Part shown: positions 1-12,797 of the stretch, piece after piece
How positions within the stretch are numbered: the stretch's first letter is position 1
Layout of the letters: every line of letters begins with the position of its first letter
Source: Gloeophyllum trabeum ATCC 11539
Taxonomy: Eukaryota > Basidiomycota > Agaricomycetes > Gloeophyllales > Gloeophyllaceae
Length of the DNA: 64,000 nucleotides
Assembly: GCF_000344685.1 (NCBI RefSeq)
Contig: NW_006920414.1
Location: 841,307 to 905,306, forward strand
Direction of reading: 5' to 3'
Position numbers and translations under genes: made by a program
Notes under the pieces: generated by a model
Seen by the model: only the letters and a program-made list of their open reading frames with translations
Told to the model about the DNA's origin: nothing
The model's database searches: none

Positions 1-585
1 CTACGGCGATCGCGACACTCGATAGCAGCACTCAATTGACAGCACTGATATGTCCAGTCAATGTCACAAATTTTCTGTATTTAATGATATTTATTGTACA
101 TTTTTACGACTATATATAAGCAAGAAGTCGTGCTCGTCGTTGTTGCCGACGACGACGGGTCGGTGGACAGCGACAGAGGTGGGATGCGCCGACGAAACGC
201 CGCGGCAGTGACATGGCGGGACACGTGGGGTCTATTACCAGACCCTTACGAGAGTTGGCCCGGGCAGCAGTGTGGTCGTCGGGGGAGACAGCAAGGACGG
301 GGATGTGGGCGACAGAGGGCAGCGGTTATTATACACGCTGGGCAGTGCTACGTACACTAGATACAAGGGACTCTGGCTCGTAAGTTAGAGAGCACAGGTG
401 GGGTAGGAAACAGGTGGGGCATTAACGTGGGGTGGGCAAATAAGGTTTCCGAGCCTAGCTAGGCTCGCGACTCCGTCTACAGTCGCAAGCCTAGTTAGGC
501 TTGTTTCTGTCGTCACTCGGGTGTATCTTCATAGTTCTTGTATCTGGTTGGACCGACCCTGCAGTTGCGAGAAGTCGTTAACACA
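1..585. other. Intergenic, upstream of the Clr2 gene
   Basis: No recognisable gene. The reading frame at 94-360 has low-complexity content and no family resemblance. The notable content is a pair of short palindromes at 451-466 and 487-502, annotated separately, about 85-135 bases upstream of the Clr2 start codon. Confidence 0.6.
451..502. promoter_or_regulatory. Paired palindromes upstream of Clr2
   Basis: A perfect 16-base palindrome, gagcctagctaggctc (451-466), is followed 20 bases later by a near-copy, aagcctagttaggctt (487-502), that shares the 12-base core GCCTAGYTAGGC and differs at the centre. The two core centres are 36 bases apart, between three and four helical turns. This layout looks like a dimeric protein-binding site, but no known factor is assigned; function is inference. 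Confidence 0.35.
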
Positions 586-3213
586 ATGTCAACCCATCGA
601 GGGCATGGGGGAAACCATCAGTTGCCGGCTAACCCTGCATGGATAGAGATCCCAAGGTCCGACGGTGATTCAAGTCAGTGGCCGACTAACACTACGCGGG
701 TTGTCGACCACGAAGGTCATGTAAATTTTATGCGTCCCTGCGCACTTGACGAGAGTGCGAGTATCGGCTGGCGGAGGAACATAGGCACGAATTTAGCGAA
801 GCGGTTGGGTCTGCCAGGTCGGTCAGAACAAAAATTCGTTGTCGGTGATACGAGGGCTTATATTTTGATCTGGCACTATCTTCCATGTAGACGGACGTGA
901 CTATGTTCTGAAAGCTTGGCCCGAAGGTTACCAGATGTTTGACCATAACAAAGGACCTCAAGATGCGCCGCGGCATGACCCCTACCTCATCGGTTCGTAT
1001 CACCTATTGTCCTTGGAGATCTACGCACCCACTCCACTTCAGGCTCGGTGAACGTTAAGCGGTTTCGTTCGGTGCCCGAATTCCTCCCCCATGCGCTGTG
1101 GCTCATTCAAGATCCAACCATGAACCGAGCGAACTGCCAGTGCAAATACTGCGGTAAAACGCCTCAGCGCATTGTTTCGGAGTCGTTTGGCTTTTCACCA
1201 GGTCGGTCAGCTGGTTCGGTGGGTCCTTCACAATCCCCCGGTCCATCCACTAGGGTTCCGCGGCCGCCCAAACCGAAAGTACAGAGAGAGGGCGAAGCGG
1301 TGTCCCGTCCTGTCCCGTACACCGCTATTCGCAAGGCGCCTGCGCCGGCTAAACGGCCGAAAACTCACGAACCTAAGCAGTCGATGTCGAGCCACAGAGC
1401 GAACGATCTCGCCGCCGCGTACTCTGGCATAGAGCCGCGACGCCAGTTCAGGGTCGGTGAACTGGTCTGGTGTGCGCTAGACCCTCCCATCATGGGCAAA
1501 ACGATATTGTCTTCTATATTCTACTGGCCCGGTATCATCAAGGAGACAAGTGTGAAGAGTGAAGCCATCATCGATCCTGCGGAGTGGCACCGCGTAAATG
1601 ACCTCGGTGCTGAACACAACGCTCATCCGATTCCTTCGACGAGCGCTGAAGCTGGGCCGATCACGCCACAGAAACCTTTGTGGGATGTTCGACAGTGGTT
1701 TGAATTCAAGGTACACCTGCAAGGGATAAGTTCAGGCATGGTCACAGTGGAGTCCAAACTGCTACCTTACCAAGCGTACGCGGTTCCCTACGAGCTCATG
1801 CTAGCCTTGCACGAGGCGCCCATCCAGAATCTTGACACTTCCCCAGAAACGATCTCAGCGTTCAACCCGTGCCACCCGAAGAAGGACCAAACCCGAGTAC
1901 TCTTTGATGACGCAGTTGCACCTTATTCGCTGGCTCTCCAGGTAGCGTCAAGTCTGGCGACCTATTGGACGCCTACCGACGAGTGGGATCTTACCATGGA
2001 CGTCCGCCCGCCTCCATCCTCCGCTCTTCCAGCTCATTCTAGCGGATCTCCGTGGCCCACGTGGCCTCCCGAAGAGGTATCGGGCCCAAGCGACTTAACA
2101 CCGGACGAACTGAAGTCCCTCAGCGTGCGTATGCTGGGCCAACCACCAGCCTCTCCGTCGAAATCGTACACTCAGACGCATTATCAAGGCTTGTGGTGGG
2201 GTCCCGAACGCATCTGGGTCGATGACCTCATCAGACTGAAACCTGCACGTCGACAGATTGCACCTCAAGGTACTGATAAGATCAAGCCGCCTTCGGGCCC
2301 CGGGCGAGCGACGCTGGAGTATTTGGCAGCTGTGGAAGCTAAAGCCCATGAAGACGGGATGGACGTGGATCGTGCGGTCTTGCCGCCGCAGGCTATGGGC
2401 GCTCAGAACCGGGGAGTATTTATGAAGCTGGAAGAGGTGTACTTGGCCGAGTACATGGAAGGGGGTAAGCCTAAGAAGGAGGCCAGGGCCTGTGGGATGC
2501 TCTACGAGCTTGCTGATGAAGACTGGGAAGATGACAGCGAAGGGAGCCCTCCCCCGCAGCACAGTAACGGTAAAGGAAAAGAAAAGGCGAGGGAGGATGG
2601 TCAGGGCTTCGGGCCTGTGCCACCTGGAGGGCAGGACGGACCTGCATATATGCCAGGGCCATCACCATTGAAACCTCCGCCGCTCCCCAATCCTTCGCCG
2701 TCTGTTGCGCTACAAGATACTGCTGCATCAGTCCTTAAAGAAGCTCTTCCGTCCACGCATGGCCACGTTACCTCCAAGTCTGCTAATGGATCTTCAGTTT
2801 CGACAATCGGTCAGGTGAAACCTCCTTTACTCAGTACCACATATCCTCTGCCGCTTGCTCCGCACAAGTACAAGTTCCGCCAAATTCTTCCGACAGGATA
2901 TCAGGTGGTCGTGGTCCTGAGCCTTATCTCTGGACGATATTACCCTCGTATAGCTGAACATCCCGAGGCCTTCCTTGCTGGTAGTCGAATACGCAAGGAA
3001 TCGAATGACGACGCCGTATTCGAATACCTGACGGAACTGACGAGTCTCGAAGGCGTCACTCCTGGGTACTACAACGCGGTGGAAGCGACCAAGTGGAAGC
3101 CGAACCGCATCACGATGTTCAAAGAGGCTGATGAGGAGGGCCGGACCGATACTTGGAACACCTGGCAGGCCAAGCGACGGCTACTTGAGGAGGAAATGGT
3201 AGTCGATATGTAG
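586..3213 (+). CDS. Clr2-type transcriptional silencing protein
   Basis: Exons 586-844, 891-992, 1043-3213; 843 aa. In fission yeast Clr2 is a subunit of the SHREC (Snf2/HDAC-containing) complex, which acts in heterochromatic transcriptional silencing in the nucleus. The N-terminal Clr2 region spans exons 1-3, with a WPEGYQMF stretch, a FRSVPEFLPHALWL stretch and a CQCKYCGK cysteine cluster. A central Clr2 segment has FRVGELVWCALDPPI followed by a WPGII motif, then YQGLWWGPERIWVDDLIRLK. Regions rich in Pro, Ser and Gly separate the blocks. The start is the ATG at 586; the open frame further upstream has no ATG. Intron 1 (845-890, 46 nt) is the only choice found that joins the frames across the conserved N-terminal block. 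Basidiomycete homologues are typically this long. Family confidence is high and specific function is inferred from the family. Confidence 0.85.
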
Positions 3214-5002
3214 ATTGTAACAATGTCTGTTCCCTTGTCGTGCTTGTGTATGGGATGATTATTACTGCATTTGTGCTCCCCTTCGCTACTATTCTGCCAG
3301 CATCGTATAGCACAGCGTCGCTGCCCCTTGCATATGAAAGCGTGTCGGATCCCTCACTCTGTCGTGCCGCTGAAATGTCTGAGCGAGGATCATGTCTGAG
3401 GTCGATAAACGGTATGTAGATACATGAAGGTGGTATAATCTATCATCATTGCGACGGTCCATTAGAGAATGTATGTGCGTCCTCACTCCCAGTCTCGACT
3501 CAGGAAATGGCAGCGAGGAAGTCGGTCGTTGAATTGGGATCCCAAAGCCAAGTCTCTGTTGCGTCCGACCGTGGTTCGGAACATCGGTCGTACGCGGAGT
3601 GCATCGAGTCCATCTCTGCCGATGGGGAAAGCTTCGCGGGGCAGTACATGAGCTCGATATCCGGAAGCCAAGCGTCAGGCGATGCGAGGAATCGAAGGCT
3701 TGGTACAGCTTCTGAAACTGAGTCGACGGGGACAAAGTCTTCCTTGGAAGCTCTGTAACGAGGGAGGACTATGCTGAAGAGAGGAACCTGACAGTGATCT
3801 TCGAAGCGGCACGAAAGGGGAGCGTAGAACTGGTCTCGTGACGCGTATGGACGTGCGGTAGCGTGCTGAGGTAGGGAGCTCTCTCGAGGACTGTCCCGGC
3901 TGTCTTCGGTGGTGCGAGGTTCACTGCGCTGCTTATGTGAGCTTTCGGGCTGGACTGATTCGCCCCATTTGCATTTGGGAGGACTTCTATGGATGGCTTT
4001 CCATGCTATGAGCAAGATGTAATCGCCCTTGAAGGAGTGGCGTGGGGCATCAGGCCCTTTGTGCTCCTGCTCCGCCAGGCACAGTGTGACGTTGCGACCG
4101 AAGTGCAGGTCAAAAAATCTTCGGTCTATTGCCTTGTAGTAAGCGGAGTTAATCCTCAAGCTCCACTGGGGCTTCACGGACTCGGTCAGACCTCTCTCGC
4201 GAATGAAGGAGGGATACCCACCTGTGCGTCGCTACGGAAGTGGTAGTATAGAGCGACTTCGGCTCTAACGCGAAGGGAGTGTCGGGACTCTGGAGCCTGG
4301 GTAGTCAGCGAACAAGTATAGCATCGGTGGACGTCGGCGAGAAGCTGATATGTTCCGATGGTTAACTCTGGGTTGGTATTGAATTGTAGGGATAACACGC
4401 ACTTGATGGACGCCCACATAACGTCGGCATGTTCTACAATTTGTAAGCCTCCCAATAATACGCATTGGGAACGATTTAGCAAGTATCGTCAGCTCCTGAG
4501 GAGAGAGTGGTTTCAGATTATGTCACCGCACAACGCAGCAGACCCACATTTTTAGACCCGTCCACCATGCCGGAAACTCGTGGTCCTCGACTCTACGGAC
4601 AATGGCATGCAAACCGCCTGCGGCAGGGTATCTAGTAAAGAATGTGGGTGTTCCTGCAGCGAAACAATGGAATAGGTCAAAGACTTCCCCCCGCACAAAA
4701 TTCGACACGCGTCCGCGACGCGTGCGGACCGCGCGGTTAATGAGATCACGTGGCCATGCCGCACTGAACCGTTGAAAACAGGAAGAAATAGTCGTCATCG
4801 GCGTATATACAGTATGAAACTGTAGAGTATGTGACAGAGGAGAACAACTAGAAGACAACACACAGGAAGCTGCAGCAAAACCAACAGAAAGAACCAGTCC
4901 CACCCGCAAACTCGAAAGCAAAAGGAAGGAAATAAGCAGCGAGTAAGATGAATAATTTACATGAACCACCCAGAAGGCAGAGCACATGTTCAAGGTCTGC
5001 GC
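3214..5002. other. Intergenic, no supported gene
   Basis: Several open frames exist on both strands (for example 3500-4177 minus and 3507-3758 plus), but they overlap antisense and match no family I recognise. Two ACGCGT hexamers lie at 4707-4712 and 4718-4723, and the second sits inside a short inverted repeat with gtccgc/gcggac arms (4711-4729). A lineage-specific small gene cannot be excluded. Confidence 0.5.
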
Positions 5003-7906
5003 TCATTCATCCCCAGCCTCCCCGACACGGGCCTGCATGGCCCTCCAGCGGGACGGAGGGCCCATCCACCTCTGTCCTCCACCACCCGGCATCTCTATCC
5101 ACGCATCCGCCGGCCAGTCGCTCTCCGCGCCGGTCCACGGTACGGTAGGGAAGTGCATAATCGCCCCCGTCGCAGGATCCGTCATCCGCAAGTAACTAGA
5201 CCCGCTCGACCCAGTCCCGGTTGAGGTCACCGTACTCGAAACGACAGCAAGATCGTCGCTGGCGTGAGGCTGCGGGCTGGCCGTGGAACGGTAGAGCGGG
5301 CTGGCGGCGCCTCGCCCGGTCGCGCCTACGCTTATCCTCCCGTACGCAGGCGGGGGCGAGCTGATTTCGCTAGCGTCCCGCCTGCCCCTGCGGCGTCCGT
5401 CGGAGCTGATGGACCCTGAGTGGGCTAGGGACGCTCCGCCGCTGCTGCCGGAGAGGGCTTGGGAGTGCCCGGAGGGTCGAGATGAGCTTGATCCAGAACC
5501 GAAATGCAGATGTCTGGAAGAAGCGGGAGCCGAGCCAGTGGGACTCCTAGATGAGAACGGGCTCAAATGTGAACGCATAGAATGGAGCGAGCCTTGCTCC
5601 GAGCGCGTAATGTCTCGTGGATGGACGATAGTGGGCTGTAGTTATCCAGGAAATCAACCTCCGTAAGAAAACATGACAGCGGAGCGACCTACATTATTGG
5701 CCGAGCCAAACGTGGTTCTCCTATCGCCATTGCCACCCAAGGCTCCGCTGGCTAGAGTCCTCCACCCTTCACCAGCCCTAGGAGGCTCCTGTTCCAAGAT
5801 GTCAATGGTAACCGGCGGGCTATGGTCATCCAGATTCACGACCGATTCGTCCGTCGGCGTCTGCGCATTGTCCCAATGGTTAGGCAGATGCCCAAGTCCG
5901 GGAGGGAAGGGCGTTTCCTTCCTTGCTCTGGTTGACGCGGTCGAGAACGGCGACACAGACGATGGCACCGGCATATCCAATACATCCACGCCCGGCGGAA
6001 CGTCATGGTGCAAGCTCGAAGTCGCAGTGCTGGGATTGACCTGCGTCTCAGAGGCATCACTAGGCTCCTGTCCATGCACCTCGGTCTGTACATGCGTCTG
6101 CATCGGGAGAGGCGGTACCTCCTCCCGCTCGTACGCCGGCGGCATGGACGGCCTGCTGTTCTGGCTGCTCTGCGGATGCGTCTGCGCCGTGCGATAACTG
6201 CTTGGGAAGCTCCCCGCGGGCGCCTGGCCGGGCGTCGCCGGGCGCGACGCCGCATCGTGGTACACGCTGCCGCCCGACACCGCGCTCTTCCCGCTCACCG
6301 TCGAGATCGGCCGGCCATCCTTATCAGCACGGACGCCCATCTCCGCGCGCAGCAGCGCGCGCCCCGCCTCGACGTCCTCGTCGCTCAGCGGATTCGCGCT
6401 GTACGACACAGGGCGCGACTGGGACTTGGAGTGCTCGCTCATCGTCGCGCCCGAGCGCAGCGGCGACGACTCGCGCTTGAACCAGCTCAGGCGGCGCAGG
6501 CGCGCGAGCCCGCCGAGGCCCACCCAGCTGCTCGGCCCCGCGCTTATGTCCTCGCCGCCAGATGGACTGAGTGGCGGGCTGGGAAGATCAGTTACGCGCA
6601 CGCGCCGCGCGGTGAGCAGCTGGGCACGCTCGTCGGGCTCGTCGCGCGCGGAGTCCATCGAGCCCACCGTCCGACTCGAGCTCTTGCGCGCGGGCATCGA
6701 GAGTCCGTCAGGGTTGAGTGGTGGCGGAGGGAGGAGCGGCGAGTCCTGCTTCGCCGGCTGGCGCTGGTGGTCGGACGAGTGCTCGCGGCTCCTATCCGAC
6801 TCGCTCTCGATCTTGTACTGCTCCTCGGGGCTGAGGATCTGGCGGCCCATCGACGGCTTCGAGCTCCCGCTGTTGCTCGGCGTGTAGTCGCCCGTGTTGC
6901 CCCAGAACGCGTCGCCCGTCTCGGGGTCGAGGTAAAAGACGCTGCGGCGGCGGCCGAACTCGCCTGCCCCGTCCTCGTCCTCCTCGTCGCTGCGCATCCC
7001 CGCCTCGCGCCGCCGGGCGGTGGCAGTTGCCCGCGCTGCGGCGGGTGCGCCGGGGCGACTGACCAGCCGAACGCCGGGGCCCAGCTCTTTCATGATCTGC
7101 AGCATCTCGGGCGACATGGCCGTCGCCCCGCCATTCGTGGTGGGCGCGTCGCTACGCCGCGAGAGGAACGGGTCGTGCTCTTCGCCGCTGTGGCGCGGCG
7201 AGCCTTCGCCGGCGACGCGGTCGGGAACTTCGCGCGGCCTCCCTTGGGTGTTGGCTGCGGCGCCTCCGCCGACGACGGTGGATGGGTCGACGATCTCCCA
7301 GCCTGTCCAGATGGGCGTCGAGTGCCGGTATTGGGCGCGGCGGCGGGTTCGCCATCGGAGGCAGAGGAGTAAGAGAAGTAGGAGGAGCAGGGCACCCACG
7401 ATCGAGCCGACGATGGCGCCTATCAAACCGCGAGGGAAGCGGTGTGATGCCGAACTTGGAGATGCTGATGCCGTGGGAATAGTGGTGCTGGAGGAGGAGG
7501 AGGAGGAGGAGGAGGAGGAGAATGAAGAGCTAGATGAGGAAGAAGTAGATGGTGAAGACGTTGTCGACGTCGCTGAGGATAGAGCGGATGAGGAGGTAGA
7601 TATCGCAGATGAAGGTGTCGCAGTAGTAAGTGATGTTGCTGTTGACGCTGGGGGCGTTAGACCACCATACGTCCAGACGCCGTCAGTGCCCAGAGGAACC
7701 TACGGCATGCCATTAGTATGCGCCTACCGTATCTCACCAGTCTCGAGTATAGTAAATAGAGCAGAACTACTCACACTTGGACCATAATAAGTCAAGGGCA
7801 GAGTCAAGATTGTAACAGAAGTAGAGATAGGGTCTCCAACAGCGTCCGTGATGATCGAAGAGGAATAAGTGAGCCAAGAAGGTAGAGCTTGAGTTGGTGC
7901 AGCCAT
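5003..7906 (-). CDS. Ser-rich single-pass membrane protein
   Basis: Exons on the minus strand: 7906-7775, 7699-5693, 5635-5003; 923 aa. The first 135 residues form a Thr/Ser-rich, probably O-glycosylated outer segment ending in a poly-Ser run encoded by a GAG-type microsatellite (plus-strand 7491-7520). A single transmembrane helix follows at about residues 136-158 (GAIVGSIVGALLLLLLLLLC), then a basic stop-transfer RWRTRRR and a long, disordered, charged cytoplasmic tail with Ser-Pro sites. This is the architecture of fungal wall-stress sensor-like and Mid2/axial-budding-like proteins, but no conserved extracellular domain was seen and no N-terminal signal peptide is obvious, so the role is unassigned. 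Introns 7700-7774 (75 nt) and 5636-5692 (57 nt) have GTGAGT/GTAGGT donors, and both are phase 0. The antisense frame at 6005-7372 is a GC-rich shadow. Confidence 0.75.
7491..7520. repeat. GAG/CTC trinucleotide microsatellite (10 units)
   Basis: Ten uninterrupted GAG triplets on the plus strand. Read on the minus strand in frame they give consecutive TCC codons, forming the poly-Ser stalk just outside the transmembrane helix of the membrane protein. Length polymorphism between strains would be expected. Confidence 0.9.
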
Positions 7907-10879
7907 AGTAATGTATCTGCAAGAAAATCCTGGCGAAAAAGAATGCGTTAGTGAACGTGAGCGTCTGGCACGATAAGAATTCGAGAAGAAGTGAGCTTCC
8001 GCGCAGGCTGGTTAGCAACGCTGTCAGCGCACCGTTAATTCCCAAGTCGTTAGTAGTGTCGTGCAAGGCGTTAACGGATAGAGTATGGAGGGTATGTCTA
8101 GGGCGGAGGGAGGAGTCGCAGGAGACGCGATGAGGAGGGGCGCGGGCGACGAACTTCAATTCGACTTGAACAGAACGTGAAGACGCACGTGATCCGATAT
8201 AATTCCGTAATTGGCAGGCGCTCTGGAGTAGTGACTCGTGAGAACGGCGTCGCGATCTGCCTTCCACTTCGTCTGATGGCTATGAATATGAGAAACAAGG
8301 CTCATAAGAAGGTTATTGGGCCAACGAACCCGGTGGGGTAGAAAGTGGTCAGCCTGGATTCAAAGCTCGTCGGGTTTTCATAGAAATCAAAGGTGCGAGT
8401 AAGTACTAGGACACCATGTAAAGTGGCCATAGGTGCCCGCTGGATACTGCATGTCAGAAGTATCGTGGCTTGTGAGTTGGTTACGCTACATATGCTCTGT
8501 TACCGCCGTAGCGGGCCGTAAAGCTCAATTCTTGCGATTCTTTTCGAAATCAGATTACTTCAAGCGGCTGTGATACCCCATGTCAGGCCTCCTCTGACGG
8601 TATGCTGAAGCTTCTGAAGAATGAATCTAACCATGTATTCGCTTCCTTTCTTCTTGACGACCCGTTCAACTCCGATGCCCGCAGTAAGCTCAAACCTTAC
8701 GCATCGTTGAACAGAACTCCGGTTTCTTGCAATGAAAGAGAATACGAGCCGAGCCCGAGACTGAAAAGAAATATGTGATCGGCTAGCTGTTTCCCCAGGG
8801 CTTGTCGGCAAGCAGCCACGCTGTGTTGATAACAATATGACAGTGCATGCTTTCGCATGTCGCAGTACTGTACCGTCCGAGTCATCAGTTGGCGCGGGAC
8901 AGGAGAGCAAACGGGCGGTTGCTTTCGGGTTTCGCGCTGCTACCTAGCGACCCGCTGTGGTCCCCTCGAAGTCGGTATGTCGCCTCAAATGGTGCATGCT
9001 TGGGTGGCACGGCTTCATTGTGCTCGCCCTTTTCACTTTCGAGAAAACAGGTGCTGGGTGACAGTGATGGATGCCCGCATGCGACTAAACTTCGCGTCTA
9101 CACGGCCTGCCCAGAATCTGGTGAAAAAATCCAAGGGGCGTTCGTGCAAATGTCGGTAGTATAATTATCAGTACTTTTGCGTAACAGTTGCACTCATTTT
9201 GCGCGTGTGCCATTTGTGCAACGGTTGCAATACAGGTTGCAAAAGATTTGCGTCGTGGATTCCTTTGCGCAATATTCTGACTTAGACTTATCGGCACGGG
9301 GGCGTGCCGCTGGTCTCGTGACACGTCGCGTCGCTGCTTCATCATGCCGATGTGCCGGAGTTCAATCTCCGCTCGTAGCGGTTGGAGTTGGACTTCAACA
9401 AATTTCTCTCTCATCCTCTCTTGCCCTTCAACCACCACCATCTCTTGTCCGTGCCTGTGCTCCCCTCAGTTCCGCCCAGCATCTTGCAGCTGTTGTCTCT
9501 CTACTTGACATGGTACGTGTACCATATTTATACCTATGTTTCGCTGCTGTCCCGTTGCTGCACGGTAGGTCATTGAGCTTGACTGCACTCAATGGCCGGG
9601 TCTAGAGTCCCATATCTTCTTCAATCCTGATGCTCGATTAGCACGAGGTAAGTGCGCTACTTTTCCAGTCTCTCTGAACATACTGATGATGCAGAAGTTG
9701 TACAGGCCGACAAGTGTGCGGCATATCGCCTTATGTTCGCACTCGCACTTCCGTGTTTCTGTAACAGCAGATGCACCACAGGCAGTGCGTATATTGGGTC
9801 TTGTGATGTACAAGACATCATCAGATGCTCAGACATGTATGTAGTAGATATGTAGAATGATTATATTGTTTTCCATGCATCCATATAAGCTGCGCCGTCG
9901 AGCAACGGGGTGGGAAAGGGGATCAATCTAGGCATATGGTATGGGATGGCGTGATTGATGTTATCAGTCCCGTGCAGGTCATGTGACTTTATTTGTACAA
10001 CATTTGCGCTATCCCGCGGCAAGAAACTCATGCAAATATTCGGTCTGATTCATTCGCGAGGGCGATTTTCTTGCTCCTGTTTGGCAATCTCAACGCAAAC
10101 GTTTGATTCCGGATTTTGACGCAACATTTGTACAAATACTGCCGGGCTGTGTAGTCTTCCGGTCAAAATCTCAACCATCATCCATCACGCTGCAGGGCCG
10201 GATAGTCGCCAAACTCCAATGTCAGCCGCATTCTAGCGGTATATAAACCACTTCACCACCATCGTACGTCCTCACCACCTCTTTCCCTCTCGCCAAGTAT
10301 CTACCCTTACTTGGGGTCTCTCCGGGGAATACTCAGGACTTCTCCTACTCTGCGAGGTGGACTGTGGCAACCCTCCAGATACGTTACCGGTTTCAGTTAT
10401 CCCGGGCCTATCCCGACCCAAGGCAACCGGATGCTTCAGCGCCACACCCTTCCGTCGTCGTCGGTACGGACGGCTGGTACTAGTCATCGTGCCTAGCCAG
10501 CGGCTGACTCCCCTTGCGGCTGTTGGCAGGTTTCAAGGCTATTTGAACGGGCTAAATATGTCCCTTTTGCGAAGTCTGCATATCTTAAAGGTGAGTAAAC
10601 GCCTGCACCTGCTTTAATCTAGGCTCCATCCCGCATGCGTCACGGCGGAGGCGTCACCCGCAAAACGCGAAAGGGAGCGCCTCCGCTCTCGGCCCATGTC
10701 CGAGTCGGACTCGAAATTCGGAATTCCTACGAGTACACCAGGTCTCGTCGCGATGCGACGCAGGCCATATACACACGAGATACATATTACCAGCGGCTGA
10801 CCATCCGGCCTGATTTCCAATCACCACGCTCTTCACCCCTTTACTAGCGTCACCCTTCACGATGATGCTGTCGAACCGG
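7907..10879. other. Intergenic, no supported gene (about 3 kb)
   Basis: No reading frame here is long, conserved or splice-compatible enough to call. A TATATAAAC box occurs at 10240-10248, preceded by a gtcagccgc stretch and followed by a pyrimidine-rich run. It resembles a promoter but leads to no recognisable coding sequence. It could belong to a degraded or non-coding unit related to the repeat element that starts near 10880. Confidence 0.5.
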
Positions 10880-12070
10880 ACTGCGACGTCAGCCGCCGCC
10901 GCACGGTTTATAAATCATTGTCGAGCGTGGTACCGGGTACGTCGCCGCTGCTCTTCTTTCCTCTCCCACTGCCTCGTGGCGTCCATATCTGTGACTGTGA
11001 CGCCTTTATCTCTACTTCGGCCTGTCCTGAGCGGATGATGCGCCTTTGCTGCGCAGTAGTTCGTCTGCGGCCATCCAAACCTTGGCAGGTCATCTGAAGT
11101 CTCGACGGTCGTCTGGCCGATTCTGACTGTGGACTCTAGGCCGGTTTATCAAAGTTTCATCCATCAAAGGGGGAAAACCGTGGCAGAGAGTGAGAAGGCG
11201 CGGGGGGGGGGGCAGACGGTAACGCGAGGGCGAAGGGAACGCACAAGCGAACCCAACCGTGAGGGCGACCGGCTGCCGTAGAGGATGCGGTAGCCATGGG
11301 AAAGCAGACGAACGGGGACAAGGGCGGACGTTCGACGCGGGGCGCACGGCACCCGTACGTGTACGCGAGGGCGGAACGCGAGCGCCCGGCGAAGCGGCGA
11401 CGAAGGACGGGTGGGAAGGGGGTTGGTCGGCGGACGGTAACGCGAGGGCGAAGGGAACGCATGGCGAACCCAAACGCGAGGGCGACCGTCCCCGGAGGGC
11501 GAAGAGGGGAAAGACACTTCGAGGCGGGGAGGAACGTTCGACGTTCAACGCGAGGGCGCACGTCATTTGTACGTGACCGCGGGGGCGGAACGTGAGCGGG
11601 GGGTTTGGGGACCGCGGGAAATGGAGGCGTCGTGAACGCGAGGGCAGATATGGCACGTGAGGGCGCGCAGTTGCAGTGCACTGTGACGTGAGGGCGACCA
11701 TTGACGCGAGGGCGCACGACAGTCGGGGGCTGAGGGGGGACCGGTGACCGAGGAGAGGCCCTAGCGTGAATGCGCGGGCTGAGGGACGTGAGCGCCAGGG
11801 CGAACGGCGGCTGACCATGCGCTCGAGGATGAACACGGACGTGAGGGCGAACGCGAAGGGCAATGCCAGTGCAGGGTAGGGAGTGGGCTAGCGGGAATTT
11901 TTTTTTGGGAGGGGAGGGGGCGCTACGCTTCACGTACGGTCTTTTCGTTCTTATCGGGTTAAAGTCTCGTCCTGACATCCCTGTGGAATATAGTCGATTG
12001 TCAGGTACGCCACCGTTCACGGTCGTGGCGAGCGGGAATTGGAGCATGGAAGAATCACCAGGGTAAGTAC
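10880..12070. repeat. Disp. repeat element copy A with GAGGGCG array
   Basis: The element begins with a GACGTCA motif about 20 bases before a TATAAA box (near 10887-10915). About 250 bases later it enters a G-rich array (about 11196-11870) in which GCGAGGGCG or GTGAGGGCG recurs about every 15-100 bases. It ends with a unique tail including ACGGTCTTT and TTCACGGTC. The same ordered blocks occur at 16000-16900. Within copy A the block GGTAACGCGAGGGCGAAGGG appears twice (near 11220 and 11436), so part of the array is internally duplicated. Long open frames on the minus strand are a by-product of the stop-poor array and are not called. Type of element unknown; a non-autonomous transposable element or satellite-like unit is possible. 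Confidence 0.7.
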
Positions 12071-12797
12071 GGTCCTTTCATTTGTAAGTGACTGCCTCTC
12101 ATGTGAGCGTAGACATGCAAGACGTTCTATGTGTATTATGCGAAGGGGTTGCAAGTTCCTGTATGTTTGCGGAGATGATGTACATGTTGTGTCTGTTTGG
12201 AATTTGGATAAGCAAACGCTGGGCGAACTGACGTGCTCGCGTGAAGTGATACCACAGAAGCTATATCATCCGAGTGAAGCTGAATTTGGCGCGTTCACCG
12301 CAGCCTAAGCCACCGGTCAGAATTCCGCTTGAATTGCTCTCTGTGAAGCGAGCCCATGGTTAGGAGCTTCACGCTGCTTGTCGAGTACCATAGACACAAC
12401 AGGACACGAACGTGATTCCTTGATTCTGAACTTGAAGTTTTAACTTGCACATCCAACCCATTGACCAATGGTGACGGCCCGGCACCCCGGACCGGTCTTG
12501 CCGACCCATTCTCATCGACGCTGCCAACGTTCTGCCGCAGCGGTTCTCTGTATGTCCACATCCCGCCTTGCTCGAGATTGATGGCTGTCCGGTCTGCTTG
12601 CTGCGTATGTGACAGGCGAGCGCATCTCGTGGACGGGCGACGCTCACGCTGGGCGAAGAACCACCGGGCGTACGCCCACGACACGTACGAAAGACTTGGC
12701 CTTGTGACCTAGCGAGGAATGTCTGCGGCACCGCGGAGAGGCGTTGTCTCAGCTCATAAACCGGCAGCCCTCCGAGTCGCATCCCCGCGAGGATACG
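12071..12797. other. Intergenic, upstream of CE16 esterase
   Basis: No gene supported. The stretch separates repeat copy A from the acetylesterase start codon. Open frames here run antisense through the esterase gene or are short. Confidence 0.5.

Noticed and set aside
3500..4177. 225-codon minus-strand frame and an overlapping 83-codon plus-strand frame at 3507-3758
   Set aside because: Neither has a recognisable domain or supporting splice signals, and they exclude each other. A lineage-specific gene remains possible.
4707..4723. Pair of ACGCGT sites as MBF targets
   Set aside because: Not near any supported start codon; likely part of a GC-rich inverted repeat. Kept only as a caution against over-reading the pair upstream of MBP1.
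6005..7372. 455-codon plus-strand frame
   Set aside because: Antisense to the Ser-rich membrane protein gene; Arg/Ala-rich composition typical of a GC-rich shadow, and the sense frame has a transmembrane helix and proper introns.
11157..12047. Long minus-strand open frames (up to 296 codons) across repeat copy A, and similar ones at 16221-16835
   Set aside because: They arise because the GAGGGCG array lacks stop codons in several frames. The products are Pro/Arg-rich, overlap in different frames, and resemble no family.
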